The translations under genes were made by a program, and so were the position numbers. This document shows, one piece after another, positions 54,000 to 61,923 of a DNA stretch of 64,000 nt. The notes under the pieces are model-generated. The model worked only from the letters and a program-made list of their open reading frames with translations, searched no databases and was not told the origin of the DNA. Origin of the DNA: Fredinandcohnia onubensis (lineage in GTDB: Bacteria > Bacillota > Bacilli > Bacillales > Bacillaceae_L); assembly GCF_002734285.1 (NCBI RefSeq), contig NZ_NSEA01000011.1, forward strand, positions 62,001 to 126,000. Direction: 5' to 3'. The first letter of the stretch is position 1, and the number at the start of each line of letters is the position of its first letter.

Positions 54000-55310
54000 C
54001 TAGACTCTTTCTCTCTTTTTAGAACCAAGTCTTGAAACGGTTTGTTCAATCAGGACGGCTACAACCGTTCCAAGGACGAGACCATTATTCAAGATTGAAG
54101 TTAAAATAGGCGGTACATCCGTAAACGCCTCTGAAGGAACAAACATCGCCCCTACCCCAACGAATAACGAAAAAACGATGATCAGTCTGGATTTATCTTT
54201 GTTTTCAAGATTTTCAAACATCGCTAAAGACGGTAGCATAAGGTTAGCGAAAATGATAAAAACCGTTGCATACCCCACTGGCGCGGGCAAGCCTGAAACG
54301 AAGTTCATCACTTTCGGAAGGAAACTAATACCGACCAAGATGAAACTTCCAACAATGAATGGGAGTCTAGTATTAATTTTCGTAGTGGCAATAAATCCCG
54401 CAGCCCCTGATATCGGAACAGGTGCAACCGCAGAGAAGAGTCCAGCTAACATTTGGTTAATTCCTGCCATAAAACCTGCCGGACGAAATCTTGTTTTTTC
54501 TAATGTTATGTTTTGTGATTGAAGCACTTGTTCAACGACCTTTACACTAGCTATAAGGTTGGTTAATAGCAATAGTGTCACGAGAATCGAAGTCGTAATC
54601 ATGCCACTATCAAAAATTGGTTGTCCGAAAGGAAAGATCTCAGGTACCTCTATCCATTTGTCCGACGTAACTTTGGTTGGTTCAATTAATCCAAGCACAG
54701 CGAAAATAATCCAACCAAGGGCCAAGCTGATTAAAACGGAGTATTGTCTTAGCGCACGAGGTCCTTTTTCGGCAAAAACAAAGGTAAATAGTATAATAAA
54801 TAAACAAATACCAGCGATTTTTAAGTTAACCGTTTCTGAGCCACGGTAACCAACACCGAAAATGCCATTTATAAAGGAACCGCTTAATTGTAGAGAAAGT
54901 AAAATTAAATAAGTGCCTGTTACAACTGGCGTAAATAATTTCGACAGTCGATCAATAATGCCAAAGATACTTAAGAGCATAAAAAGAACCCCGCTCACCA
55001 AAATACCAGCTTCAATCGCCCGAAGTGTTTCTTCACCTGAACCATATAATGTCGGACCCAAGCCTGCATAGATAATGAACACGCCCCACCATAAGCCAGC
55101 AGGTCCTTCATTTATTGGCAAACGGTGTCCAAAATAAACTTGTATTAAACAGGATAATCCCAATACGAGGAAGGTCCTTTGGACAAAGCTCGCTGTCTCG
55201 ACTGGGTTCATTCCGTATAGAGCTGCAATCGCGATTGGTGCGACGATGGAACTAGCAATGATAAAGGCTAGCCATTGTAATGAACTAAAAAAAACTTTCA
55301 AATTTCTCAT
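54000..55310 (-). CDS. Purine/pyrimidine permease (NCS2 family, YwdJ-like)
   Basis: A 436-residue membrane protein of the nucleobase:cation symporter-2 family with about 12-14 helices. It has the typical APVPISGAAGFIATT segment (about 300) and NEGPAGLWWGVF early. It resembles B. subtilis YwdJ more than PbuX or PyrP, and its substrate is unproven. The frame extends 20 codons upstream; ATG 55310 (MRNLKVFFSS) has AGGATAGGGATAGGG directly before it and was chosen. Confidence 0.8.
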   Translation of the reverse strand: MRNLKVFFSSLQWLAFIIASSIVAPIAIAALYGMNPVETASFVQRTFLVLGLSCLIQVYFGHRLPINEGPAGLWWGVFIIYAGLGPTLYGSGEETLRAIEAGILVSGVLFMLLSIFGIIDRLSKLFTPVVTGTYLILLSLQLSGSFINGIFGVGYRGSETVNLKIAGICLFIILFTFVFAEKGPRALRQYSVLISLALGWIIFAVLGLIEPTKVTSDKWIEVPEIFPFGQPIFDSGMITTSILVTLLLLTNLIASVKVVEQVLQSQNITLEKTRFRPAGFMAGINQMLAGLFSAVAPVPISGAAGFIATTKINTRLPFIVGSFILVGISFLPKVMNFVSGLPAPVGYATVFIIFANLMLPSLAMFENLENKDKSRLIIVFSLFVGVGAMFVPSEAFTDVPPILTSILNNGLVLGTVVAVLIEQTVSRLGSKKRERV

Positions 55311-55418
55311 CCCTATCCCTATCCTATTATGTATGCTCTCCCATTTTATCACTTTTTTATAAATTTGCATGTTTGATATAATGAGTATATACGCTTTACT
55401 TTTGGAGGAAAAAAATTT

Positions 55419-56402
55419 ATGATTCGTTTTGGAGTTATCGGAACTAACTGGATTACAGATTCATTTTTAGAAGCAGCAAATGCAATTGAGGATTTTTCAT
55501 TAACCGCAGTTTATTCACGAACGGATGAGCGCGCAAAGGAATTTGCTCATAAACACCATGCACCTTATACCTTTACTTCGATTGAGGAAATGGCGCAATC
55601 AGATGTAGTAGATGCTGTGTACATAGCTAGCCCCACATCCTTTCACGCCTCTCATGCAATTAGTCTACTGAAACATGGAAAACATGTTCTTTGTGAAAAG
55701 CCAATTGCCTCAAACACGAGAGAGCTTATGGAAATGATTCAGGCAGCGAAAGAAAATAAAGTGCTGTTAATGGAGGCGCTCAAGTCAGGTTTTCTCCCTT
55801 CCTATTCAAGCATTCGGGAGAACTTACATAAAATCGGACCGGTTCGTCGTTATTTTGCAAGCTATTGCCAATATTCATCCCGCTATGATGCATATAAGGA
55901 GGGTACGGTATTGAATGCCTTTAAACCGGAATTTTCAAATGGTTCATTAATGGATATTGGTGTGTATTGTGTTTATCCCATGGTGCAATTATTCGGTAAG
56001 CCCGATTCAATCAAAGCAAGTGGGCTTATGCTTGATTCGGGTGTCGATGGTGAAGGCGGTATTCTTGCCCATTACAAGGACATGGAAGGTACGATGATGT
56101 TTTCAAAGATCACGAACTCATACATTCCTTCAGAAATACAAGGTGAAAAGGGCAGTATTCTAATCGATAAAATTTCAGAACCTGAAAAGGTAGAAATCCG
56201 CTATCGGGACGGTCGAGTTGAAGATATCTCTAACCTCCCGGAGCACCACACCATGTATTATGAAACCAAAGAATTTATTGACCTGATTAAAAATGGTTCC
56301 TTAGAATCAACCGTAAACACGTATCAAAACTCGATTGCAGTTATGGAAATATTAGACGAAGCCCGCAAGCAAATCGGGTTAGAATTTCCTGCTGACAGGT
56401 AA
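55419..56402 (+). CDS. Gfo/Idh/MocA-family oxidoreductase
   Basis: A 327-residue NAD(P)-dependent oxidoreductase: N-terminal Rossmann fold (RFGVIGTNWIT), the family signature HVLCEKPIASN (about 91) and a C-terminal substrate domain with the DIGVYCVYPMVQLFG motif (about 178). It probably acts on a sugar, inositol or derivative. It resembles the YulF group of Bacillus. ATG with a TTTGGAGGAA site and a bidirectional terminator at the end. Confidence 0.87.
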   Translation: MIRFGVIGTNWITDSFLEAANAIEDFSLTAVYSRTDERAKEFAHKHHAPYTFTSIEEMAQSDVVDAVYIASPTSFHASHAISLLKHGKHVLCEKPIASNTRELMEMIQAAKENKVLLMEALKSGFLPSYSSIRENLHKIGPVRRYFASYCQYSSRYDAYKEGTVLNAFKPEFSNGSLMDIGVYCVYPMVQLFGKPDSIKASGLMLDSGVDGEGGILAHYKDMEGTMMFSKITNSYIPSEIQGEKGSILIDKISEPEKVEIRYRDGRVEDISNLPEHHTMYYETKEFIDLIKNGSLESTVNTYQNSIAVMEILDEARKQIGLEFPADR

Positions 56403-56438
56403 AAAAACGCTTGCGACCGAACCGTCGCAAGCGTCTCT
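56402..56438. terminator. Bidirectional terminator (oxidoreductase / yhfK)
   Basis: AAACGCTTGCGAC/GTCGCAAGCGT stem between convergent genes with A- and T-rich flanks. Confidence 0.88.
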
Positions 56439-56439
56439 T

Positions 56440-57093
56440 TTAATCACCTTTTACATTTTTCAATGCATCTACGATTGGAATTTCTCCACTTACAAGATCA
56501 AATGATTGATAATATGTATTTTCCTCAGATAAGGAAGCTACAATCACTTTTGCTACATCCGCGCGAGGGATTGTATTTCTTGTCAAATTCTCCCCAATCG
56601 CAACCTTCCCAGTGCCTTCTTCATTCAACAAGCCACCAGGTCGAACAATTGTATACGTTAAATCACTTTGTTCAAGAATTCGATCGGCATAGTGTTTTGC
56701 TACATAGTATGGACGAATTGCCTCATTCCATTTTTCACGTTGATTCGCACCTAATGCACTTACCATCACAAAGCGCTTAACGCCTGTCTTTTCTGCAGCT
56801 TCAACAGTTTTCACCGCACCATCAAGGTCGATTAGCAACGTTTGATCAGGACCTGTATGTCCACCTGAGCCTGCGGTAAACACAATCGCATCCAAGCCTG
56901 TAATGGCTTCTGCTATTTTATCAACATTATCTGCAATATTTGCTAAAACAGTTTCGACACCTAAGTTCTCAAAATGGGCTACCTGCTCTTGTTTACGCAC
57001 CATCGCAATGGGTGTATGCTCACTACTTTCCTTTAGAAGCTCCACCACTTGTTTTCCTATTTGACCATTAGCACCGACTACACAAACTTTCAT
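56440..57093 (-). CDS. yhfK: NAD(P)-binding SDR-type protein YhfK
   Basis: A 217-residue atypical short-chain dehydrogenase with the NAD(P) motif VVGANGQIGKQV at the start, FTAGSGG (about 76) and the YVAKHYADRIL segment (about 130) in place of the catalytic Tyr-x3-Lys. It matches B. subtilis YhfK in size and motifs. Its reaction is unknown; relatives are NAD(P)H sensors or epimerases. ATG 57093 after AAAGGGGCTAG. Confidence 0.85.
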   Translation of the reverse strand: MKVCVVGANGQIGKQVVELLKESSEHTPIAMVRKQEQVAHFENLGVETVLANIADNVDKIAEAITGLDAIVFTAGSGGHTGPDQTLLIDLDGAVKTVEAAEKTGVKRFVMVSALGANQREKWNEAIRPYYVAKHYADRILEQSDLTYTIVRPGGLLNEEGTGKVAIGENLTRNTIPRADVAKVIVASLSEENTYYQSFDLVSGEIPIVDALKNVKGD

Positions 57094-57192
57094 CAAATCT
57101 AGCCCCTTTCTTTTCCATTTCCTTTATTATTACAAGTTAGGAAATAGATAGCAAATGATAGGGCTTATGATTACTATGGACGGTTCCTCAGA

Positions 57193-58797
57193 TTATTTAG
57201 GTACCGTTGGATTGCTATTATGTTCTCCAACAAGGTCGACATCTTCCCAACGCTCCAAATACCATTTTTCAAATGCTTGAGCAAATGGTAATGGGATATC
57301 ATCAATAGTCTCAATATGTGTCGGAGTTGAACGATTCATCGTTGTAATCGAGGCAACTTGGAAAAGGCTTTGTAATTTCGATTGAGAGTAAGACATTTCA
57401 ATCAAATGCCTCCGTTTCGTTATAAACATGCGACTGGTTAGTCCACCATGCCACCATTGTACCTGGGTCTCATTCACGGCATATCTCGTATGATGATAAT
57501 CTAGAAACCTCTGCAAGACAATGACGCATAGGAAGACAACAGACAGGATCCACCAGATTTGTTCGAGCCCAAAAAGCTCAGGTTTAAAGTAAAATAAACC
57601 AATTGTTACTAAAAGCCATAACCAGCTTGGTTTCAGCAATTTAACCCACAACGATTTGCGTGGTAACCTTTGTAATTTTCTTGTTTTCACCTGATAGATT
57701 GGTAGCAATTCTTCAATTAATTCATATGCTTTTTGGAGAGGCAAAAATGGGTAAAGTGAATTCACATTGATGGATTCATCACCTTTATTTGGATTGGCAG
57801 AGCTGATTAATTTTACTTCCGCTAACCCAAATATTCGCTTCATCATCGTTTGCTTTATTTCTAGACCCTGAATTTTCTTTTTTTCAATCGCAAAATAACT
57901 TTCATCAAGTACCCCTCGATCTATGTAGATATATCGTGTATCTGAAGAAATTTCATATCTACCATACCGGATAAATGTTCGAGCCACACCAAATGTAACA
58001 GCAATAATGATGGCAAAAATCAGGATAATAACAAACAGCCATTTACTTGCAAGCAAGACCTGAAGTACTCCTTCTAGCTGATCGGTATCAGGTAAGAACG
58101 GTCTTAACGTATCCAGCGCGGCAAATATAATTGGAATAATAGCGAGGAAGCTTAGGGATGTAAAACTAGCCTTCCACAAATCCATCTTTTCTGGCGTGAA
58201 ATGAACATGGCGTCTTTTTTCCAGAAAATCCTGCTTTTCATTTTCTATAGATCCCTGTACGTTCTCATCATGATTATTTTCTGACTCTTCATCTGCATAA
58301 TCTGATACATGAATTTCATGAATTGACTCTACATTTTCAAGTTTTAGTGTCCGCGCCTGTTGCTGACTAGGCTGAACGAGGTCAATTAAAAAATCGGCAT
58401 GTTTTTTTGACAGTACGTCGAAATGGATGGAATCGTCCTCCCCGTCCATTGCCGTTTCAAATGTTAGAGATGTTAGTCCCACGATTTTATGAAAGAGGGT
58501 GGTTTTTCGAGTTACGTTTTGAATTCTGGAAAAAGGAATCGTGCTTGTACGCTTCACAAGAAGCCCTTTATGAATATGAAATGTACGGTCTTTCCACTCA
58601 TATTTTTCCACAAACCAACTAGCCACTATGTAAAGCAAGCGCAAGAACACAAAGACCAAAAACGCATACCTTCCATACACAAAGTACCAAGACTCTGAAT
58701 CTCTTTGAATGACAAATAAAAGTAGCATAAAGATGAAGTTACTCTTTATTAATTGATAGATCTTAAAACCCGTACTGAGTGGATGATATCTCATCAT
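57193..58797 (-). CDS. ydbT: PH-domain membrane protein YdbT
   Basis: A 534-residue membrane protein with three bacterial PH (YdbS-like) domains (about residues 70-140, 275-350 and 430-500) between hydrophobic helix pairs, as in B. subtilis YdbT (about 490 residues). A charged insert at 160-200 (SENNHDENVQG) makes it longer. YdbS and YdbT together protect B. subtilis against an antimicrobial peptide and belong to the sigma-W regulon. Its ATG overlaps the ydbS stop by four bases (ATGA), so the two are coupled. Confidence 0.88.
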   Translation of the reverse strand: MMRYHPLSTGFKIYQLIKSNFIFMLLLFVIQRDSESWYFVYGRYAFLVFVFLRLLYIVASWFVEKYEWKDRTFHIHKGLLVKRTSTIPFSRIQNVTRKTTLFHKIVGLTSLTFETAMDGEDDSIHFDVLSKKHADFLIDLVQPSQQQARTLKLENVESIHEIHVSDYADEESENNHDENVQGSIENEKQDFLEKRRHVHFTPEKMDLWKASFTSLSFLAIIPIIFAALDTLRPFLPDTDQLEGVLQVLLASKWLFVIILIFAIIIAVTFGVARTFIRYGRYEISSDTRYIYIDRGVLDESYFAIEKKKIQGLEIKQTMMKRIFGLAEVKLISSANPNKGDESINVNSLYPFLPLQKAYELIEELLPIYQVKTRKLQRLPRKSLWVKLLKPSWLWLLVTIGLFYFKPELFGLEQIWWILSVVFLCVIVLQRFLDYHHTRYAVNETQVQWWHGGLTSRMFITKRRHLIEMSYSQSKLQSLFQVASITTMNRSTPTHIETIDDIPLPFAQAFEKWYLERWEDVDLVGEHNSNPTVPK

Positions 58798-59282
58798 TCA
58801 TCTACTTCCTTTAACTTTGCATAATCTGCTAATCTCTCTCTTAATTCAAGGGCAATACCCTCTTCCAAAGCAGGTATTGTATGAGATGAGCCCATAGTTT
58901 CAATTTTAATGGAACGTGCATGATACTTTTTTAAAATGGGGCCCTGGCTTGTCGACACCGACTGAATTTTAGTCATGGGGACAGTCACCCATTCTTTCGT
59001 TAAAAATCCATAACTCATTTGAAGATATTCATCATCATAGTGATAGCTCCAGTTCCGATAAAGTAATTGGGGTTCAATAAATGACCAAATCGTTCCGAGA
59101 ATTGTAAACACAAGCAGAGCAATTAAGATCCAAAACGCCCAAGTAGGCCAGGAAAAATAATGATTTAACCAAAACAATAATCCCAGCACCAAAAATCCGA
59201 TGATATTCGTAATCGATTCGGATAATAGTCGTATTTTTGGAAAAGCAGGGGATAATTGCTTTTCTAATTTTACATCACTCAC
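58794..59282 (-). CDS. ydbS: PH-domain membrane protein YdbS
   Basis: A 162-residue protein with two membrane helices (about 22-65) and one bacterial PH domain (YHYDDEYLQMSYG, VPMTKIQSVSTSQGPI, IETMGSSHTIPALE). The frame begins at ATG 59318, but that codon lies just at the predicted sigma-W transcription start. GTG 59282 has AAGGAG nine bases upstream and gives a length close to B. subtilis YdbS (159), so it was chosen. First gene of a two-gene operon with ydbT, likely involved in envelope-stress resistance. Confidence 0.85.
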   Translation of the reverse strand: MSDVKLEKQLSPAFPKIRLLSESITNIIGFLVLGLLFWLNHYFSWPTWAFWILIALLVFTILGTIWSFIEPQLLYRNWSYHYDDEYLQMSYGFLTKEWVTVPMTKIQSVSTSQGPILKKYHARSIKIETMGSSHTIPALEEGIALELRERLADYAKLKEVDE

Positions 59283-59321
59283 TTCCAGCAGCTCCTTATG
59301 ATAAATCGTATTAGACATATT

Positions 59322-59348
59322 TACGATAACTATAGCAATAAAGTTTCA
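59322..59348 (-). promoter_or_regulatory. Sigma-W-type promoter of ydbST
   Basis: On the minus strand TGAAAC (59343-59348) and CGTA (59322-59325) are separated by 17 bases, the classic ECF sigma-W pattern. It lies about 40 bases before the chosen ydbS start. B. subtilis ydbST is known to be controlled by sigma-W. Confidence 0.82.
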
Positions 59349-59474
59349 TTATTTCCTATTTTTATAGAAGTTTGATCAATAAACAAAAATAGCTCATCCT
59401 TGGTGACCAATGGGTATCAGTTTGGAAAATTGGGTTTAAATTTATTGAAAACCGACATCTTTTGATGCTGTTTT

Positions 59475-59482
59475 CATACAAT
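59475..59482 (+). promoter_or_regulatory. Possible sigma-E -10 element of cwlJ
   Basis: CATACAAT matches the sigma-E -10 consensus and is 20 bases before the cwlJ start codon. The -35 side is weak. B. subtilis cwlJ is expressed from sigma-E in the mother cell. Confidence 0.5.
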
Positions 59483-59502
59483 TTTTGTAGAGGTGATGGA
59501 AA

Positions 59503-59943
59503 ATGGCAAGAGTAAAACATACAGACAAGGACGTTGATTTAGTAGCAAGGATGATGAGAGCAGAAGCTGAAGGTGAAGGCAGACAAGGCATGCTCATGGT
59601 TGGAAACGTCATAGTCAATCGAGCTGTAGCGGATTGTTTAGATTTTAAAGATGTACGAACAATAAGGGACGTGATTTATCAAGTACAAGGTGGAAATTAT
59701 TCCTTTGAAGCGGTACAAAAGGGGAATCTGTTCTATAACCCAGCAAGAGAGGTTGAAAGAAAATTGGCTAGGCAAACCTTAACCTTTTGGCGCGAGCATC
59801 CTTCAAAGTATTCTCTTTGGTATTTTAATCCATATGCTCCGTGTCCACCTACATGGTACGGTCAACCATTTGCAGGACAATTCAAAGACCATTGTTACTA
59901 CGAACCACAGGCAGGTTCATGTGAGAGTGTTTATCGTCGTTAA
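59503..59943 (+). CDS. cwlJ: Spore cortex-lytic cell wall hydrolase CwlJ
   Basis: A 146-residue protein of the SleB/CwlJ hydrolase_2 family: ARMMRAEAEGEGRQGMLMVGNVIVNR (about 13-38, in parts) holds the catalytic Glu, and YNPAREVERK, HPSKYSLWYFNP and CPPTWYGQP follow. CwlJ degrades spore cortex peptidoglycan during germination and responds to Ca-dipicolinate; it lacks a signal peptide because it is made in the mother cell and placed on the coat. Its usual partner GerQ is not in the window. The length fits CwlJ (142), not SleB. Confidence 0.94.
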   Translation: MARVKHTDKDVDLVARMMRAEAEGEGRQGMLMVGNVIVNRAVADCLDFKDVRTIRDVIYQVQGGNYSFEAVQKGNLFYNPAREVERKLARQTLTFWREHPSKYSLWYFNPYAPCPPTWYGQPFAGQFKDHCYYEPQAGSCESVYRR

Positions 59944-59968
59944 CCCCCATTTATATGGGGGTTTTTTT
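59944..59968 (+). terminator. Terminator of cwlJ
   Basis: CCCCCAT/ATGGGGG stem right after the stop codon, then TTTTTTT. Confidence 0.92.
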
Positions 59969-60027
59969 ATTGTGTAACTTTTAAAAAAATAGATCGTATC
60001 ATATTGAACAGCATTCGGCCATCATAG

Positions 60028-60058
60028 AAAAATCGACAAGTACAGGCACTTGTCGATT
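60028..60058 (-). terminator. Terminator of the panF-type gene
   Basis: AATCGACAAGT/ACTTGTCGATT stem overlapping the stop codon, with TTTTTC on the minus strand. Confidence 0.88.
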
Positions 60059-61517
60059 AATAAAATTTCGCATCCATATTTCGTAAATGTTCGAGGTCTT
60101 TTTCCTTCACCAGTAAGCTCACACCAATATACGCAATGAGTGAGAAAAGCACTGGCAGTACAACTGAATGCATACCAAATGGCTCTGGTGAGATTGTATG
60201 GATTAGAATATAGCTTCCTACCCCTACGAGAATAGAAGAAATGGCTCCGTATTTATTTCCTCTTCTCCAATATAATCCGAGTACAACCGGCCAAATAAAC
60301 GCAGCTTCAAGACCTCCAAACGCAAACAAATTCAACCAAATGAGTAAATCAGGAGGATTGATTGCTAATAAAAAGACAAGAATACCTATCAGCCCGGTGA
60401 CCGACATACTTAGTCTTTTAACTGTTAAATCCGATGCATCTGGTTGTATGTAATTCAGATAAATATCCTTCACAATCGAAGAACCAACGATTAATAACAA
60501 GGAATTAACGGTAGACATAATCGCTGCCATCGGTGCAGAAAGAACAACTCCAGCTAACCAGGGCGGTAATACCTCCATTGCAAGCAATGGCATAACCGTA
60601 TCAGGAACTTCAATCCCAGGAATAATTGCTCTTGCAAATACCCCTGATAGATGCATCCCAAGCATAATAAATCCGACAACGACTGTTCCTATAACCATCG
60701 CTTGATGCATTGCCTTTGAATGCCTGTATGACATAGCTCGGACCGCAATTTGTGGCAATCCAACAACTCCAATCCCTACAAGAATCCAAAATGATGATAA
60801 ATATAAGGGAGTCAGCGAGCCATCAGGCCCAAACGGTGATACGAGATTTGGATTATCGGATATAAGTTCTTTCATTATCGCTGGTACACCACCGCCAGCG
60901 ATAATTGTTCCTATTAGGATGATTAAGGTTCCAATAAACATGATGACTCCTTGTATCGTCTCTGTTAAAGCTACAGCTCTAAATCCACCAATCGTGACAT
61001 AAATTAAAATGGAAAAAGCAAAAATGAACAATGAACTCGTATAGGACAAACCTGTTAACGATTCAATTAATCTTCCCCCACCTACCCATTGGGCGGACAT
61101 TGACGCAAACAAAAAGATTATGATACTGCCTGCTGATAGCAAAACTACCCACTTCGAATTGTAGCGCTCTTTTAAAAAGTCGATGAGAGTAACAGCATGT
61201 ATTTTTCGTGCAACAATCGCAAATTTTTTCCCTAAAACCGCAAGAACAAAATAACCGGTAACTACTTGAATCATGGCTAACAGTACCCATCCAAGCCCCA
61301 TTGTGTATGCAGCACCAGGTCCACCAATAAAGCTACTGGCACTCCCGTAGGTAGCAACCATTGTCATTGCAAGAACAAATCCACCTAGCTCCCGGCTCCC
61401 CAGAAAATAATCTTGGAGAAACCCTGCACTCTCCTTTAAACGTCCTGCAGCATATATGCCAACAATAAAAATAATCACTAATAAAGCGATAAAAGGTATC
61501 AATACTTCCCAATTCAT
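60057..61517 (-). CDS. panF: Sodium/pantothenate symporter (PanF type)
   Basis: A 486-residue sodium:solute symporter with 13 membrane helices. FIGGPGAAYTMGLGWVLLAMIQ (in parts, about 62-84) and GGFRAVALTETIQGVIMF (about 178) are typical of the SSS family. It is called PanF because the preceding gene is a YhdT-type (DUF997) gene, which forms the yhdT-panF pair in many bacteria, so pantothenate uptake is likely but not proven. The start overlaps the yhdT-type stop by four bases. Confidence 0.85.
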   Translation of the reverse strand: MNWEVLIPFIALLVIIFIVGIYAAGRLKESAGFLQDYFLGSRELGGFVLAMTMVATYGSASSFIGGPGAAYTMGLGWVLLAMIQVVTGYFVLAVLGKKFAIVARKIHAVTLIDFLKERYNSKWVVLLSAGSIIIFLFASMSAQWVGGGRLIESLTGLSYTSSLFIFAFSILIYVTIGGFRAVALTETIQGVIMFIGTLIILIGTIIAGGGVPAIMKELISDNPNLVSPFGPDGSLTPLYLSSFWILVGIGVVGLPQIAVRAMSYRHSKAMHQAMVIGTVVVGFIMLGMHLSGVFARAIIPGIEVPDTVMPLLAMEVLPPWLAGVVLSAPMAAIMSTVNSLLLIVGSSIVKDIYLNYIQPDASDLTVKRLSMSVTGLIGILVFLLAINPPDLLIWLNLFAFGGLEAAFIWPVVLGLYWRRGNKYGAISSILVGVGSYILIHTISPEPFGMHSVVLPVLFSLIAYIGVSLLVKEKDLEHLRNMDAKFY

Positions 61518-61801
61518 AAGGAGTCACCCCCCTCGTTATCATCAAACGGTACCTCTTTAAATACCTTTTTTACAAGAATGATGACTAACATAACAACAAC
61601 TAGAAACCCAACCACACAACTGAAAAAAAACCAGCTAGGTAAACCCCAAATATATGTATACTCTTCTACTGGCTTAGACCCTAAGCCATATGCAAAGCCA
61701 AACCACCATAGGAAGTTAATAACCGCTAGTGCTATCCCAAGAATTGCCTCTTTTTTGGCAACCTTGTATCTACGGTCACCTGAATGTTTACTCTTATTCA
61801 T
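61514..61801 (-). CDS. YhdT-type DUF997 small membrane protein
   Basis: A 95-residue protein with two membrane helices (about 18-38 and 58-80); the YIWGLPSWFFFSCV segment is typical of DUF997/YhdT. These proteins are encoded before sodium symporters, where they may act as small partner subunits. Here it overlaps panF by four bases. ATG 61801 (AAGGAG eight bases upstream) was preferred to GTG 61804. Confidence 0.85.
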   Translation of the reverse strand: MNKSKHSGDRRYKVAKKEAILGIALAVINFLWWFGFAYGLGSKPVEEYTYIWGLPSWFFFSCVVGFLVVVMLVIILVKKVFKEVPFDDNEGGDSL

Positions 61802-61882
61802 CACGACTTCTCCTTACAATTATCAAAACATTGACATAGTCTCATATCCTCTATACTGCCCCAAATTCCAATCTTGCCATCA

Positions 61883-61917
61883 AAAAAGCTACCTAAGAAC
61901 GAACCTTAGGTAGCTTT
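61883..61917 (-). terminator. Terminator of the LTA synthase gene
   Basis: AAGCTACCTAAG/CTTAGGTAGCTT stem followed by TTTTTT on the minus strand. Confidence 0.92.
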
Positions 61918-61923
61918 TACTTA

